Shown: positions 1-9,299 of the stretch, piece by piece
How positions within the stretch are numbered: position 1 is the first letter of the stretch
How the letters are laid out: every line of letters starts with the position of its first letter
Origin: Phymatolithon calcareum
Taxonomy: Eukaryota > Rhodophyta > Florideophyceae > Hapalidiales
Assembly: GCA_977006965.1 (NCBI GenBank)
Contig: OZ345357.1
Location: forward strand, 1,302,001 to 1,366,000
Direction: 5' to 3'
DNA length: 64,000 nt
Translations under genes and position numbers: made by a program
Notes under the pieces: model-generated
Seen by the model: the letters and a program-made list of their open reading frames with translations, nothing else
Database searches by the model: none
What the model was told of the DNA's origin: nothing

Positions 1-185
1 TTCTGTATTCATGCTACTGTTACAGTAATCCTCCATATAAGGATGGGCAACGCTGTATTCTGCTTTCGAATTTGAATCATAAGCTCCAAATCACACGTGT
101 ACTGAGTGTCCACCACAGCCACATTCATGGCCGACATCCATATGCAGCTGCATATTCACAGGCGAAAGATACAGAAAATTTATGG

Positions 186-225
186 AAGCCCTCGAGAAAG
201 ACATGCATGTCTTTCTCGAGGGCTT
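186..225. repeat. 40-bp perfect palindrome
   Basis: The 20-base arm at 186-205 (aagccctcgagaaagacatg) is followed without spacer by its exact reverse complement at 206-225. It could form a cruciform or, if transcribed, a hairpin without a loop. No function is implied by the sequence. Confidence 0.9.
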
Positions 226-767
226 GTTTGAATGCAATTTTCGTGAAAAATAATTCTTACAGATGCTTCGTGCTTTCCCGAGTAGTCTTAGTGCAGACTA
301 TGCGCCGTGCAATGGCATCAAAATATTACTAAATTTAAAGTAAGCTCCGTGACCTCGGCCAGAAAACAATCCTTAAAGTGAATTTTCTTTGAATCCTTAA
401 ATTTAATAAAAATTTTGATGGTACCGTGGGAGTAGACGATGGGTTCATGCTGTTGAACGAGGATATCCTAAAAACGAGACCCTTATATTGAGGACTGACT
501 GTATACAGTGTCCCTTGTCCGCCTCTGCACCCACCCCTCAAGCACCTGGTTCCACACAACAAAATGTAGATAACGGTCACATCATGCCAACGGTGATCCA
601 ACTCCCGCGCTTCAGTCGGAGGCTCCTGAACGGCACCACTGCACTGTAATGCAATTCATGGATGCCCTTTTGTGTGGGGCTGTATTGATACAGTGTATCA
701 TTCTGGGCGATTTGCCTGTGCGGTGCAGTAGTAGAGTGGAGTCTCGCATGTCATCGAGAATCTACAG

Positions 768-786
768 CTACTGTACTGTACAGTAG
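768..786. repeat. TACTGTA-type inverted repeat
   Basis: Nine-base arms (ctactgtac and gtacagtag) flank one central base. It is built from adjacent TACTGTA and TACAGTA motifs, the 7-mer that recurs throughout the intergenic DNA and is interpreted in the findings as transposon excision footprints. Confidence 0.7.
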
Positions 787-1495
787 AGTGATTGTACAGG
801 ACCTTCACCGCTATCAAGTTTATCTCTAAAAACGTAACCATCATGATGCGCATGGTGAAGATAGAGTAAATTGTGCGCCCCGAAACAGTGTGCCTTGGTT
901 TTCGCACACCAATGTCCAAAGAACTGACCTCCTATGATACTGCACCCAAATTGTCCTTGCTTGCTGGGCAATACTGCAAGCCCAGGAATGAACTTGGAAA
1001 GCAAAGGAAGAACTCACAGGGTGCCCAGCCACAACTGCAAAAAAACGGGACTTCCTGTGCTTTACGCAAACCCAGAATCGAGGTTGCGCAGTTCCGTGCC
1101 CGCGATACGGAATGTTTACACCTGCCACTGCGCAATTCGGAGCTTTGCGTCGGAAAAAATCGGATGCAGATGCTCCGTGATCGATCGCAGCTCTCCGTAC
1201 ACGGACAGCCATTAGATCGCATAACGTGTGCCGTGTTGCCCTAGTTGGGCGATGCACTCCAGCGATGAATTGGACTCCCCTTTTTGCTTCCTGGTGCCGT
1301 TCGCGCGCGGCCGTCGTGTTCCGTGCCCCGCCCTTTTGCACAATGCGTGGAACTGTATAGGACACACCAAACAAAGTCTCACCAAGGCTGTCCGCCCGCG
1401 TCTCCTTTCCCCTACTGTTACGTCAGCCCTGTTCCCTCCGCCCAGAGCGCGAACCACTCGCCCCATCGCACACAAGCAACTCCCATTGTTACAGC

Positions 1496-3262
1496 ATGAT
1501 GCGAATTCGAAGGTTCCCAGCCATTCGACAGCGAACTGAGGAGCGGGCACTCAAAGCGGTGCGCACGTACGCCTGCTCCTGTCGCACCGCAGTGGTTGTG
1601 TTTCTTTTCGTGTTCCTCTTGACAAGTTTAGTTGGTCAATACCGCGGCGCACTATCCACATTGCAGGAAGGCAGTACCGTTGGCGTCAGCCTCATCTCAG
1701 AGAAGTATAATGATATTGTTAATGCGTACCACACAACAGTTGGCAATGTTGCCGGAGGCGACACAGCGACACCACACGCGGCGAAGAGTGATGGTGCAAA
1801 TTCCCGGCCCCCCAAGCACATGCCCATCACTGGAATTAATCCCGCCGATGAAGACCATGAACCTGGACCTAATGCCGTCGCTCCGGCAAATAAGCCCTCT
1901 AATGTCGCCGGAAATGGTCGGAAAGATAACGTGAAATCAGATAGCATACGCGCTGAGGAAACTGCTGCAACGAACCCAGGAAAGGTAAATCATGCGCCCG
2001 AAAAAGTTACCGAAGCTGTACCAGTGCCTGTGAGCGGTGCTGCGACCAAGTCCACGGCCGGGAAAGTTGGCGAATCAGCTGGAGCAGCGGATCCCGCCCC
2101 TGAAAAAGCCACTGTAGCAAACACGTCGCCTGGCAACGTTGTGCAGAAGGCGAATAACGCAGCTCCTGCCGAAAATGTACGAAAGAACGACGAAACCACA
2201 ACAAAACCACAATTGGAGCGCTCAAACCCTGAAGCACAAGCGCACACACCACCAAGTAATGCCGTTGAAAAAAAGCCGGCCGCGGAAGAAAAGCCCGTGA
2301 AAACACTGGCAGAGCATCTAAACTTTTCAGAGAAAACCGCGATAGATTACATGCACTTTCACAAAACTGGAGGTGTGAGTTTCAAGACTGCGCTGTTTAA
2401 ATTTTTCCTTGGGAAAAAGAAGCGTAATGGGGAGGAGGTGCGACTCCGAGACGCATGCTATATGCGCAAAGTGCAGGCAACCGGATCTGTTCCAACATTT
2501 GACCGGTGGCGATGTGACTGGGCGCCAGTGTGGGAGATGACTGAGACTGAGCGCAACAAGCTCGACGTGGTGTTCGGACATCAGTACTGGGTGAACGGTG
2601 CGGAGGCGTTTCTGAACCAACGTGACATGCGCACGTTCACTGTTATCCGACATCCGTTTGACAGAAAGGTTTCGTTCTTCTTCCATTTCTTTGTACGGGA
2701 ACGCAACCGTGATGAGACCACGGTGGAGTTTAACGAAGTGCGCGACTTTCTGCTGTACGACAAAATCCGCGACAAATCCCTCGAGCTCGGACAGGATCTT
2801 GGTCCGAATTATATGGCTGGTCGTCTACTTTCCGATGGTTTCGAAGGCTATGTCGGTAACGCATTCCACTCCTACTATGACGTGAAGCCCGGGCAGAAGT
2901 TGGAAGTTGCGGAGCGCGCGCTTAAGATTATGCGCAAGTACATGTTTATCGGATTGCAGTCAGAGTCTGAAGCTGCTAAGTGCATGCTGAGGAAGACGGT
3001 TGATGTGTTCAACGCTGCACACGGAATCAACAACCCCATGACCGCGGATGTGGCTCGCACTGCGAAGGTACTGAACACAGGCGCTTATTCGCTGACTGCT
3101 TCGAAGATTTGGGAAAGATTATCTCTGGAGGAACGAATTTTGTTTGACAGAAAAGAACGTGTTGACCTCACGATATACCAAGAAGGTGAACGCCTGTTTA
3201 AGCAGCAAGTCCGCCTTTTCAAGTGCGCTCATCTCGTGAAAAGAAGACAATTGCTCGATTAA
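1496..3262 (+). CDS. Golgi carbohydrate sulfotransferase (type II membrane protein)
   Basis: 588 residues, single exon. A short basic cytoplasmic tail (1-30) is followed by one hydrophobic signal anchor (about 31-47), then a long low-complexity stem rich in Ala, Pro, Lys, Asn and Glu (about 60-275) and a C-terminal catalytic domain. The domain opens with HFHKTGG (287-293), matching the 5'-phosphosulfate-binding loop of PAPS-dependent sulfotransferases (HxxKTGG type), and carries VIRHPFDRK (383-391), matching the 3'-phosphate-binding segment with its conserved RHPxxR core. This is the pattern of the membrane sulfotransferases that sulfate polysaccharides in the Golgi (Sulfotransfer_2-like, as in heparan sulfate 2-O/6-O enzymes). 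In a red alga the natural acceptor would be a cell-wall galactan such as carrageenan or agar precursor, which is inference. The start is the first ATG of the open frame and precedes the anchor by a sensible distance. The stem, rather than the catalytic core, makes the protein long for its family. Confidence 0.9.
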   Translation: MMRIRRFPAIRQRTEERALKAVRTYACSCRTAVVVFLFVFLLTSLVGQYRGALSTLQEGSTVGVSLISEKYNDIVNAYHTTVGNVAGGDTATPHAAKSDGANSRPPKHMPITGINPADEDHEPGPNAVAPANKPSNVAGNGRKDNVKSDSIRAEETAATNPGKVNHAPEKVTEAVPVPVSGAATKSTAGKVGESAGAADPAPEKATVANTSPGNVVQKANNAAPAENVRKNDETTTKPQLERSNPEAQAHTPPSNAVEKKPAAEEKPVKTLAEHLNFSEKTAIDYMHFHKTGGVSFKTALFKFFLGKKKRNGEEVRLRDACYMRKVQATGSVPTFDRWRCDWAPVWEMTETERNKLDVVFGHQYWVNGAEAFLNQRDMRTFTVIRHPFDRKVSFFFHFFVRERNRDETTVEFNEVRDFLLYDKIRDKSLELGQDLGPNYMAGRLLSDGFEGYVGNAFHSYYDVKPGQKLEVAERALKIMRKYMFIGLQSESEAAKCMLRKTVDVFNAAHGINNPMTADVARTAKVLNTGAYSLTASKIWERLSLEERILFDRKERVDLTIYQEGERLFKQQVRLFKCAHLVKRRQLLD

Positions 3263-3719
3263 AAGTTAATGTGAGATTATTGTCGGGGGCAGTACATGGA
3301 CAGAATGTGCGAGCGAGCTCAGTTGAGAAAGCGACCTCGTGCTGACTACGACATCAAAACATCGCCTGGAAGGCAGATAGATGTCCAAGGACAAATCAAC
3401 CTTTTTTGAGGGAAGTCCGAACGTTTTCGGTTTGGTACGTTGAGGAGGTAACGCTCAAAGGAGCGCAGAAATGAAGCAATGGTATGATAGGAAAATAGTC
3501 ATACACTGTACATTGCACTGTATATTGCGGTGTATATTATAATACAATATACTCTTTACTGTAAATCAATTATTTTACAGTTGCCGCCGTCGCCGGCGGA
3601 ACACACTCTGTATGATTCGGAAGGCCTGTGCCGGACAATTCGGTGCGCACATCGTCTTTCACTCTCACGCTTTGACTCTCCCAACGTCGCGGCCAAGGAC
3701 TGTCCAACACCCTTGAAAA
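3263..3719. other. intergenic region with probable RPL35 promoter
   Basis: 457 bases between sulfotransferase and RPL35. An AT-rich block with tgtatat/tatatt motifs and TACTGTA-like words lies at about 3500-3585, followed by a GC/pyrimidine-rich stretch immediately upstream of the RPL35 ATG that is likely its 5' UTR. I see no other gene. Confidence 0.45.
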
Positions 3720-4100
3720 ATGGCACGCGAATCCGCGGTGCGCGCGTCCGAGCTGCGCGCGAAGACAAAGGGAGACCTCGAGAAACAGGCGGAGGAGCTG
3801 CGAATCGAGCTCGGTCAGGCCCGCGTCGCCAAGGTAACCGGTGGAGCTGCGTCCAAGCTCTCCAAGATCAAAGAGATCCGCAAATCTATTGCTCGCGTCC
3901 TCACTGTACTGACCGCACAGAAGCGTGACGCGCTCAAGGAGCACTATAGCACCAAGAAGTACAAGCCTCTCGATCTGCGCAATAAGAAGACCCGTGCCAT
4001 CCGCCGACGCATGACCAAAGACCAGATTAATAAGAAGACCCTCAAGCAGATGAAGCGCGCCAAGGCGTTTCCCATGCGCAAATATGCCGTCAAGGCATAA
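3720..4100 (+). CDS. RPL35: 60S ribosomal protein L35 (uL29)
   Basis: 126 residues, close to the 123 of animal and fungal L35. The N-terminal half is the uL29 helical hairpin (KTKGDLEKQAEELRIELGQAR near residues 15-35, then KLSKIKEIRKSIARVLTV), and the C-terminal half is the eukaryote-specific basic tail with YKPLDLRNKKTRAIRRR (about 81-97). It sits at the peptide exit tunnel of the large cytosolic ribosomal subunit. The ORF is uninterrupted, whereas many eukaryotes have an intron close to the start codon of this gene; this fits an intron-poor genome. It starts directly after a leader free of other ATGs and is followed by an AATAAA signal. Confidence 0.97.
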   Translation: MARESAVRASELRAKTKGDLEKQAEELRIELGQARVAKVTGGAASKLSKIKEIRKSIARVLTVLTAQKRDALKEHYSTKKYKPLDLRNKKTRAIRRRMTKDQINKKTLKQMKRAKAFPMRKYAVKA

Positions 4101-4126
4101 GAGCATGGGTTTGAGAATAGGGATTT

Positions 4127-4132
4127 AATAAA
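4127..4132 (+). terminator. poly(A) signal of RPL35
   Basis: AATAAA lies 27 bases after the RPL35 stop codon. It is the canonical hexamer at a typical distance. The 265-base gap to the convergent aminotransferase gene contains nothing else I recognise. Confidence 0.7.
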
Positions 4133-4371
4133 TGCCCCACCGGAACTCTGGGCCGGGTGTGTTTGCTCTATTGAGCTTCCTGTTCATATGCGACGATTTG
4201 AAAAGCTGTTTTTTGGCTGGCGCATGCTGTCTGCGCAATTGGGATGCGTGCGACTGATTCATGTTTGACACTACATCTTTAGTTTGTTCGTGGCTACGCA
4301 TCTTCTATGCTTCTCAGAAGCAGCTGATTCTAAACTTTCCTCTGCAATCGGTGACCTGCTCTATTCTTCAA

Positions 4372-5863
4372 CTAACTCAGAAATCTTTTTCTCGCCTCCT
4401 CAAGTTCCTTGTCCTCCTTACAAAATGCAAATCTGGCGTATCTCTCCGCCAATGCATTTCCCGTTCTATGTTCGGGTGTAATGAATGCTGATGGAGGGAT
4501 AGCTGCGACACCCTTACGTATAGTTAGATTCCTGCACAAATTGTAGTCATTCGCATCCCTTGTACCAGGATCGATATCAATTTCACCCTTCGCCACCAAC
4601 TCCTCAAGCTTTCCTGGAAAACCTCCTTTCGCCACGTCCGCCATAGCACCATATTCAGGAACGCGCGACAGAATATAGAATGCACCATCGGGCACTATGG
4701 GGATCATGCCTGCAGCAGACACAGCTTTGACGAGGAAATCACGCTTTCGCAAATACCTTGCACACAACCAGTCATAGTACGACGGAAATCCGTGAAATGG
4801 TTTCTGCGCCGCACGCAGTGCATCCGCAACTGCTCTCTGCAGTACACTGGCAACACTAAACACAACATATTGCTGCGCAATACGCAGTTGACGCATTACG
4901 GCCGCATTCGTAGAGATGATCCATCCGATTTTCCACCCAGTGATGGAAAACGTCTTCCCAGCACTGTACACACTCATCGTCCTCTCCCTTGCCGTGCTCG
5001 ACACGGATGCGAACGGGACATGTTCACCGTCAAACACCAAATGTTCATACACCTCATCGGACAGAACGAGACAGTGCGGACAACGTCGATCGAGCAGAGA
5101 CGCAAGCGCCAAATACTCCTCTCGTGAAAACACCTTCCCGGTGGGATTGTGCGGACTGTTAAGCACGAGCATTTTCGTGCGCGGGGAGAGGACAGCAGAA
5201 AGCTCATCGAGGTCGAGATGCAGATCGCGCGACGAAGTGGGAATGGCGTCCGGTGCCGTGCGAAGCGGGATGTATACAGGTGTTGCACCCGCCATGGCGA
5301 CCGCGCCGCCGTAAATGTCAAACGCGGGCTCGAGTAGTACTACCTCGTCTCCGGGTTCCACTAGCGCATGACAGGCGAGCGCGAGCGCCTGTGAGGCGCC
5401 GACCGTGACGAGAACGTGTGCGTTCGCATCCACCTCGGCGCCCAGACGTGATGTGTATGTTTCGGCAATTGCGGCGCGTAGGATTGGGTCGCCGGATGGA
5501 TGCGCGTATTGCGCAGTGGTGGGCGAGTGCGCGGCACGCGTGAGAGAGTCGATGACAAAAGGGGGTGGACCCCAGCCTGGCACTCCCTGACCTGTGGGGA
5601 GGAAGGTGTCAGTGAATGGGATGGAAGAAGGAGATGTGGTGAAGGAGGGACGTACCGAGATTCACGGCGTTGACTCGCGCAGATAAGGGGGAGAATTCTA
5701 CCCACACGCTCGGGCCGAGGAAGGTGCGCATGCGCTGGATTACCGGGTCGCGGAACATGGCGTTGGCGCCGGAACCGAGCGTTCGGGATAGGGGTCGCGC
5801 CATGGAGACGGCTTTTGAGGAGTTGGTGTTGTTGTTTGGGGGCAGGCCGTTTGGAGGATTCAT
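4372..5863 (-). CDS. PLP-dependent aminotransferase, kynurenine/glutamine transaminase type (two exons)
   Basis: Exon 1 is 5863-5656 and exon 2 is 5591-4372; joining them gives 475 residues. The join restores the family motif NLGQGVPGW (about 67-76), equivalent to NLGQGFPDF in kynurenine-oxoglutarate transaminases/cysteine-S-conjugate beta-lyases. Class I/II aminotransferase landmarks follow in order: LNSPHNPTGK (213-222), DEVYEHL (248-254), and SAGKTFSITGWKIGW, whose first Lys (residue 282) forms the PLP Schiff base. The reaction is transfer of an amino group from aromatic or sulfur amino acids, or glutamine, to a 2-oxo acid. The first 35 or so residues are rich in Asn, Pro, Ser and Arg and may be an organelle-targeting peptide. 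The chosen start is the only plausible ATG ahead of the conserved domain; exact substrate is not readable from sequence. Confidence 0.9.
5592..5655 (-). other. 64-bp spliceosomal intron in the aminotransferase
   Basis: On the minus strand exon 1 ends in CTCG, followed by GTACGT and a pyrimidine-rich tract ending in CCCCACAG. The intron splits a Gly codon (phase 1). Removing it restores the conserved NLGQG motif exactly. It is the only clearly supported intron in the window. Confidence 0.9.
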
Positions 5864-6132
5864 GGGGATGGGGATGGAGATGGGGATGATGGATGCGAAG
5901 TGGAGGATGCTGATGGGATGATCCCCCGTGCTTGGGAAGGGATCCTAAGCAATCAGATTCACGGTGGTCCGACTGGGTAGTGTCATTGTGACCCGATTGG
6001 ACTACGTGGAAGTAGAGCATTTTCCCCGGTTCATTGTATTGACAGGAGATTCCCGTAAATGTGGAAAAGGAAACTGGGGGATTGTGACTTTGTTCAAGAG
6101 TTCGAGGGTGGAGAGGAAAAATGTAGGCAAAA

Positions 6133-6172
6133 GTGGACTGCTGTGGACTGCTGTGGACTGCTGTGGACTGCA
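6133..6172. repeat. 10-bp tandem repeat, four copies
   Basis: Four head-to-tail copies of gtggactgct, the last ending in ca instead of ct. A simple minisatellite. Confidence 0.9.
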
Positions 6173-6217
6173 GCGGATTGGCTGCCTGGGAATATATATA
6201 TATTGCACTGAAAAGTG

Positions 6218-6282
6218 TATTTTTATCCCGCTTGAGCTGGACTACGATACTGTTCGGGATAAAAATCAGTGATTTTTATCCC
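6218..6282. repeat. three-armed inverted repeat
   Basis: The word gggataaaaatca (6256-6268) is followed after one base by its reverse complement (6270-6282). A third arm, tatttttatcccg at 6218-6230, can also pair with 6255-6266. Alternative hairpins are therefore possible. Confidence 0.75.
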
Positions 6283-6448
6283 AAGAGTCGACTTGTGAGG
6301 TCTGAAAAAAACCTGTACTGTATAGTTCTGCAGACCCTTGGAATAACTTTACAAGTGGCAAGGAAAGCTCAAAAACGGAAGTCATGAGTAGTGCAGCTAC
6401 AGTATTTTGCATGGCGATGTGGCGGTACAGCAGAGATACCATAGCCTA

Positions 6449-6475
6449 TATGCTAGTCCTAGTAGGACTAGCATA
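6449..6475. repeat. fold-back at the left edge of the tandem array
   Basis: Thirteen-base arms (tatgctagtccta and its reverse complement) flank one base. The right arm (from 6463) is the first sequence shared with the later units, at 20797, 43317 and 57604; the left arm lies in unique flanking DNA. Confidence 0.75.
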
Positions 6476-6981
6476 GAAAATATCTTTTGACAAAATACGC
6501 ACGGCTAACGCTCGGACAAACGCTTTCAAATCTTCAGTCTGGCTACAACTTCGTTTGTGGTATAACACAAGTGCAGCGATGGATGCATCGGAGCTGTTAC
6601 TCGACTTCATTTCTCCGTACAAAGAGATCCCTTCGGAGGAAATGAATACCCTGGTCGAAGGTAACATTTTGGAAAAGTCACTTTCGAACGTGGTACAAAC
6701 TATGGACAGCTAAAGTGTTTCGGACGTATCAATAGCGAATTGACGTTAGTGCCCGGGTATTGTGCCGTCAAGAACAATCTTTATACCTGTACCGTGGTAT
6801 GCTGCAATTGAGAGCTCAAGATGTTTTGGGACTGCAGGAGGGATATGGTAGCGTTGGCCGAAGTACTCATTCACTTCGAAAGATTGAAGTGGGAAAACGC
6901 AGGTAGCAGCAACATTTTCCCCATTTGTCTCAGAAATTGTGCAACTTCCCAAGTTAGATTCGACGTGAAGAAAGTCGTTTC

Positions 6982-7410
6982 ATGACTGCGGATGAGAAGC
7001 GCCAGTGTGACTCCAGAGACAAAATGTTTGATATCATGCTGAAGGAGAGTTTCACAGAATGTACGTACAGGTTGACTTCGTCGAAGTATCCTAACGAATC
7101 AGTAGAAGTTTCAGGATATTCCCTGGAGGTAGATCACTTGGGCAGAGTGAAATCGACCGATAGCCCAGGCAGTTTCCCGATATGCGACATGCTTGCAGAT
7201 GTGGTTGGCAAATCATCCCTCGATATCGGCAATATACAGTACGACCGATACGGGGTTGGGCGTTTGCTACAAAGGATAACCAGACATATGAAGCTGGGAG
7301 ACGGTGAGTCATCCAGACCGAGCATTATAGCAGTTGTGCCATCTCACTGGCAATCTGAAATTGCAGTGTATGTCTCTTGTTGTCGAACAAGACAGTGGCT
7401 TGCAATGTGA
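6982..7410 (+). CDS. hypothetical 142-residue ORF, doubtful
   Basis: Open from ATG in all four units (also 21316, 43836 and 58107). No domain is recognised. Almost every difference between the four copies changes the amino acid, so the frame shows no sign of purifying selection. A minus-strand frame across the same bases is also open. It may be a remnant of a longer gene or a chance frame carried along by the duplication. Confidence 0.25.
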   Translation: MTADEKRQCDSRDKMFDIMLKESFTECTYRLTSSKYPNESVEVSGYSLEVDHLGRVKSTDSPGSFPICDMLADVVGKSSLDIGNIQYDRYGVGRLLQRITRHMKLGDGESSRPSIIAVVPSHWQSEIAVYVSCCRTRQWLAM

Positions 7411-8042
7411 GGTCGGTCAATGGCGAAACAAGAAGGATAAGAAAGACACTGACAGCACAAGACTTAGGGAAGATCCTATAGAGCGACCACGTCGGGTGGC
7501 CACCCGCAAGTGTCAGCTCGTAATAACGGACAGACCCGACAGTCGAAATAATCACAGGATGGGAGGCACGAAGAGATCGCCAAGTTGGGTCACTGACTCG
7601 CACGTGAGTATCGCGGTAGCCGTTTGACCTGACAGTGATATGATAGTGTTTGTATTCGTGATTTGTGATATGCAACCCCCAGCCAGTAAGTTGGAAAATC
7701 CGATAGCTTAAATGGCACCGCTCATCGCAGCGAGTAAAGGATCACATCTCAAGCAAGCCACAATTGGCTAGAGTGAGTGCCAACTACTTTGCTGAGAGTG
7801 CAACAAGCAAGCTGAAATATCGCCATACGGTTCCGCACAGTACATGGCCGTCTGTGCAGGTCTTTTTATTATACGTGGAGCACCCCTGAAGAGAACGGTT
7901 GTGTCTTCAAATGTCGTGGAGTTGAGTGTTGTAGTGGCGAGTGCGGGTTGCTGATCTTGTTTGGTATTCGAAGAGATGTCGAGGAGCGCTACAGTAGTGA
8001 GAGACGCATCACTTTATTGATGCTATGTGGGGGGGCAGCAGC

Positions 8043-8049
8043 TACAGTA
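8043..8049. repeat. TACAGTA footprint (present in unit 1 only)
   Basis: Unit 1 reads gctacagtagtgg, where units 2, 3 and 4 read gctagtggcg or gctagtagcg. The difference is a 5-bp insertion at a TA site, giving TA-CAG-TA. Confidence 0.7.
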
Positions 8050-8429
8050 GTGGCGTATAACGCCCCCTGAATACAGGGCGGTATCCTCGAAAGCCACTGT
8101 CTATATTCTAGCACTCAAGGATGTGATAACACAGTTGGTCAGATATCATACGTCCCGCTGATGAGAATCGCCAACGGATTACTGTAACCGTCCTACCTAT
8201 AAGTCGGCAGATTTACATAAAGTGACATCGTTTTTTACATTAAAATTTCGAATATATTTTTGGAAATCTCTTACCAAGATTGATTTCGCTCTAAGTGTTG
8301 GCATTCGAAACCAAAACAGCTTTCCCGCGAAATAATCCCAGTTTTGAACGCGGGAGACTTAGACCTTTCTAGTGATCCCAAAAATGCTTGAATACCACAT
8401 CGGGAAGGCGCTTTTTTCGCACATCCATC

Positions 8430-8645
8430 ATGGGGAAGCGCATCATGAATCGCCGCGCGTACAAAGAGCCTGCCGCCGATTTGAGGCGATTGGTTGACGT
8501 TGCGCCGCGCCGCGCACTGCAGCGCGAGGCGCTCGCGAGAAGCCGCCAGGACCGAGTGATGAAAACCCGGTTGCGAGTCTCCGCCAAAGGAGCACGAGAT
8601 ATGGCGGTGGTGTTAGTCGGGCTTGGTAGGGAAGACTCCGACTGA
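8430..8645 (+). CDS. hypothetical 71-residue basic protein
   Basis: Starts MGKRIMNRRAYKEPAADLRR and is rich in Arg and Ala, with a predicted helical core. The ORF is GC-rich while the DNA on both sides is AT-rich, and it is intact in unit 4 (59641) with few changes. In unit 2 the Copia element splits it; in unit 3 it is deleted. No family is recognised. An upstream non-ATG extension exists but is not preferred. Confidence 0.4.
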   Translation: MGKRIMNRRAYKEPAADLRRLVDVAPRRALQREALARSRQDRVMKTRLRVSAKGARDMAVVLVGLGREDSD

Positions 8646-9014
8646 TGCTCCCAACGGGAGCTGAGAACCTGATATGTACTGATGTGTCCTTTATTTGAAT
8701 TAAAAATTTTGTGCCACGCGCCGTTGCCGACATTAGGACATTCTCGCTTTTTCGGCCAAAAACGAGGGTGCCCTGTGTCCACCCTAACTGCTTGTTTTTG
8801 AGGCAATCAGCACCGACTTCGTCTCTAGGTGACACTTGTCGTGGTGGCCTACTGCTTCACCTGAACAGTTTTTAAAATGGTGGAAGGAAAGTAATTTTTT
8901 AATTAAAAAATCGCATTGCACAGCAAAATCTGCCGACTTATGGATAGGACGGTTACTGTATGCCTGTCTCAAATAAATTGCTACCAACCTGATCCTCATT
9001 CGTCGCATATACAT

Positions 9015-9043
9015 TGTACCCGGATGATGATCATCCGGGTACA
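9015..9043. repeat. 29-bp hairpin upstream of Sel1-like gene, unit 1
   Basis: Fourteen-base arms (tgtacccggatgat and atcatccgggtaca) around one base. Conserved without change in all four units, about 220-290 bases before the ATG of the Sel1-like gene. Confidence 0.85.
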
Positions 9044-9299
9044 GCTGTATCAAAAACATTCTTTTAAAATAAAGTAGATTTTAATGTAAAGAGCCGGGGA
9101 AGGTGTTCCTCTGAGACGTGTCCGTCTCTCCAACACTCGACCTGATAAGATCTACTGACCTCTGACCACAACTACAGTACAGTACAATTTGGTACTCTTC
9201 AACGAGCTTCAAAACAACAGTGCTTCATCTAGTACCATTTTCCGCCGTGCGACCGACGACCCCCGTTCTTGTAGCATTGCGGTTTTGCAAAAATTCAAA

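Larger units (their letters stand above)
1..1495. other. no convincing gene
   Basis: About 1.5 kb upstream of the sulfotransferase. Several overlapping ORFs of 70-177 codons occur on both strands around 840-1550, but they shadow one another, have no recognisable motif and look like chance frames in GC-rich DNA. The stretch holds a 40-bp perfect palindrome (186-225) and TACTGTA/TACAGTA motifs near 768-786. The last 200 bases before 1496 are pyrimidine-rich and probably contain the promoter and 5' UTR of the sulfotransferase; I see no clear TATA box. Confidence 0.5.
5864..6462. other. intergenic region with short repeats
   Basis: About 600 bases between the aminotransferase start and the first tandem unit. 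It holds the 10-bp tandem repeat at 6133-6172, an AT run (atatatata) near 6192, and the inverted repeats at 6218-6282 and 6449-6475. No ORF of interest is seen. Confidence 0.6.
6463..9299. other. unit 1 leader, mainly noncoding
   Basis: About 2.8 kb upstream of the Sel1-like gene. Short plus-strand frames conserved in position are a 44-codon ORF at 6579-6713 (starts MDASELLLDF), the 142-codon ORF at 6982-7410, an 85-codon ORF at 7370-7627 that overlaps it in another frame, and the 71-codon ORF at 8430-8645. A GTGAGT...TTGCAG pair at 7302-7364 would remove 63 in-frame bases from the 142-codon frame, so splicing there would not change the end. The promoter and 5' UTR of the Sel1-like gene must lie at the right end; no TATA box is obvious. 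Confidence 0.5.

Noticed and set aside
841-1374. 177-codon minus-strand ORF and overlapping plus-strand ORFs
   Set aside because: Mutually overlapping frames in GC-rich DNA, no motif, no sensible start context; likely chance.
6746-6952. 68-codon minus-strand ORF in the leader, conserved in units 1 and 2
   Set aside because: The plus strand is open in part across the same bases, unit 4 loses it through a small deletion, and no motif supports it.
7302-7364. 63-bp intron in the 142-residue ORF (GTGAGT...TTGCAG)
   Set aside because: Removal keeps the same frame and stop, and unit 4 has GTGTGT; no gain in coding potential.
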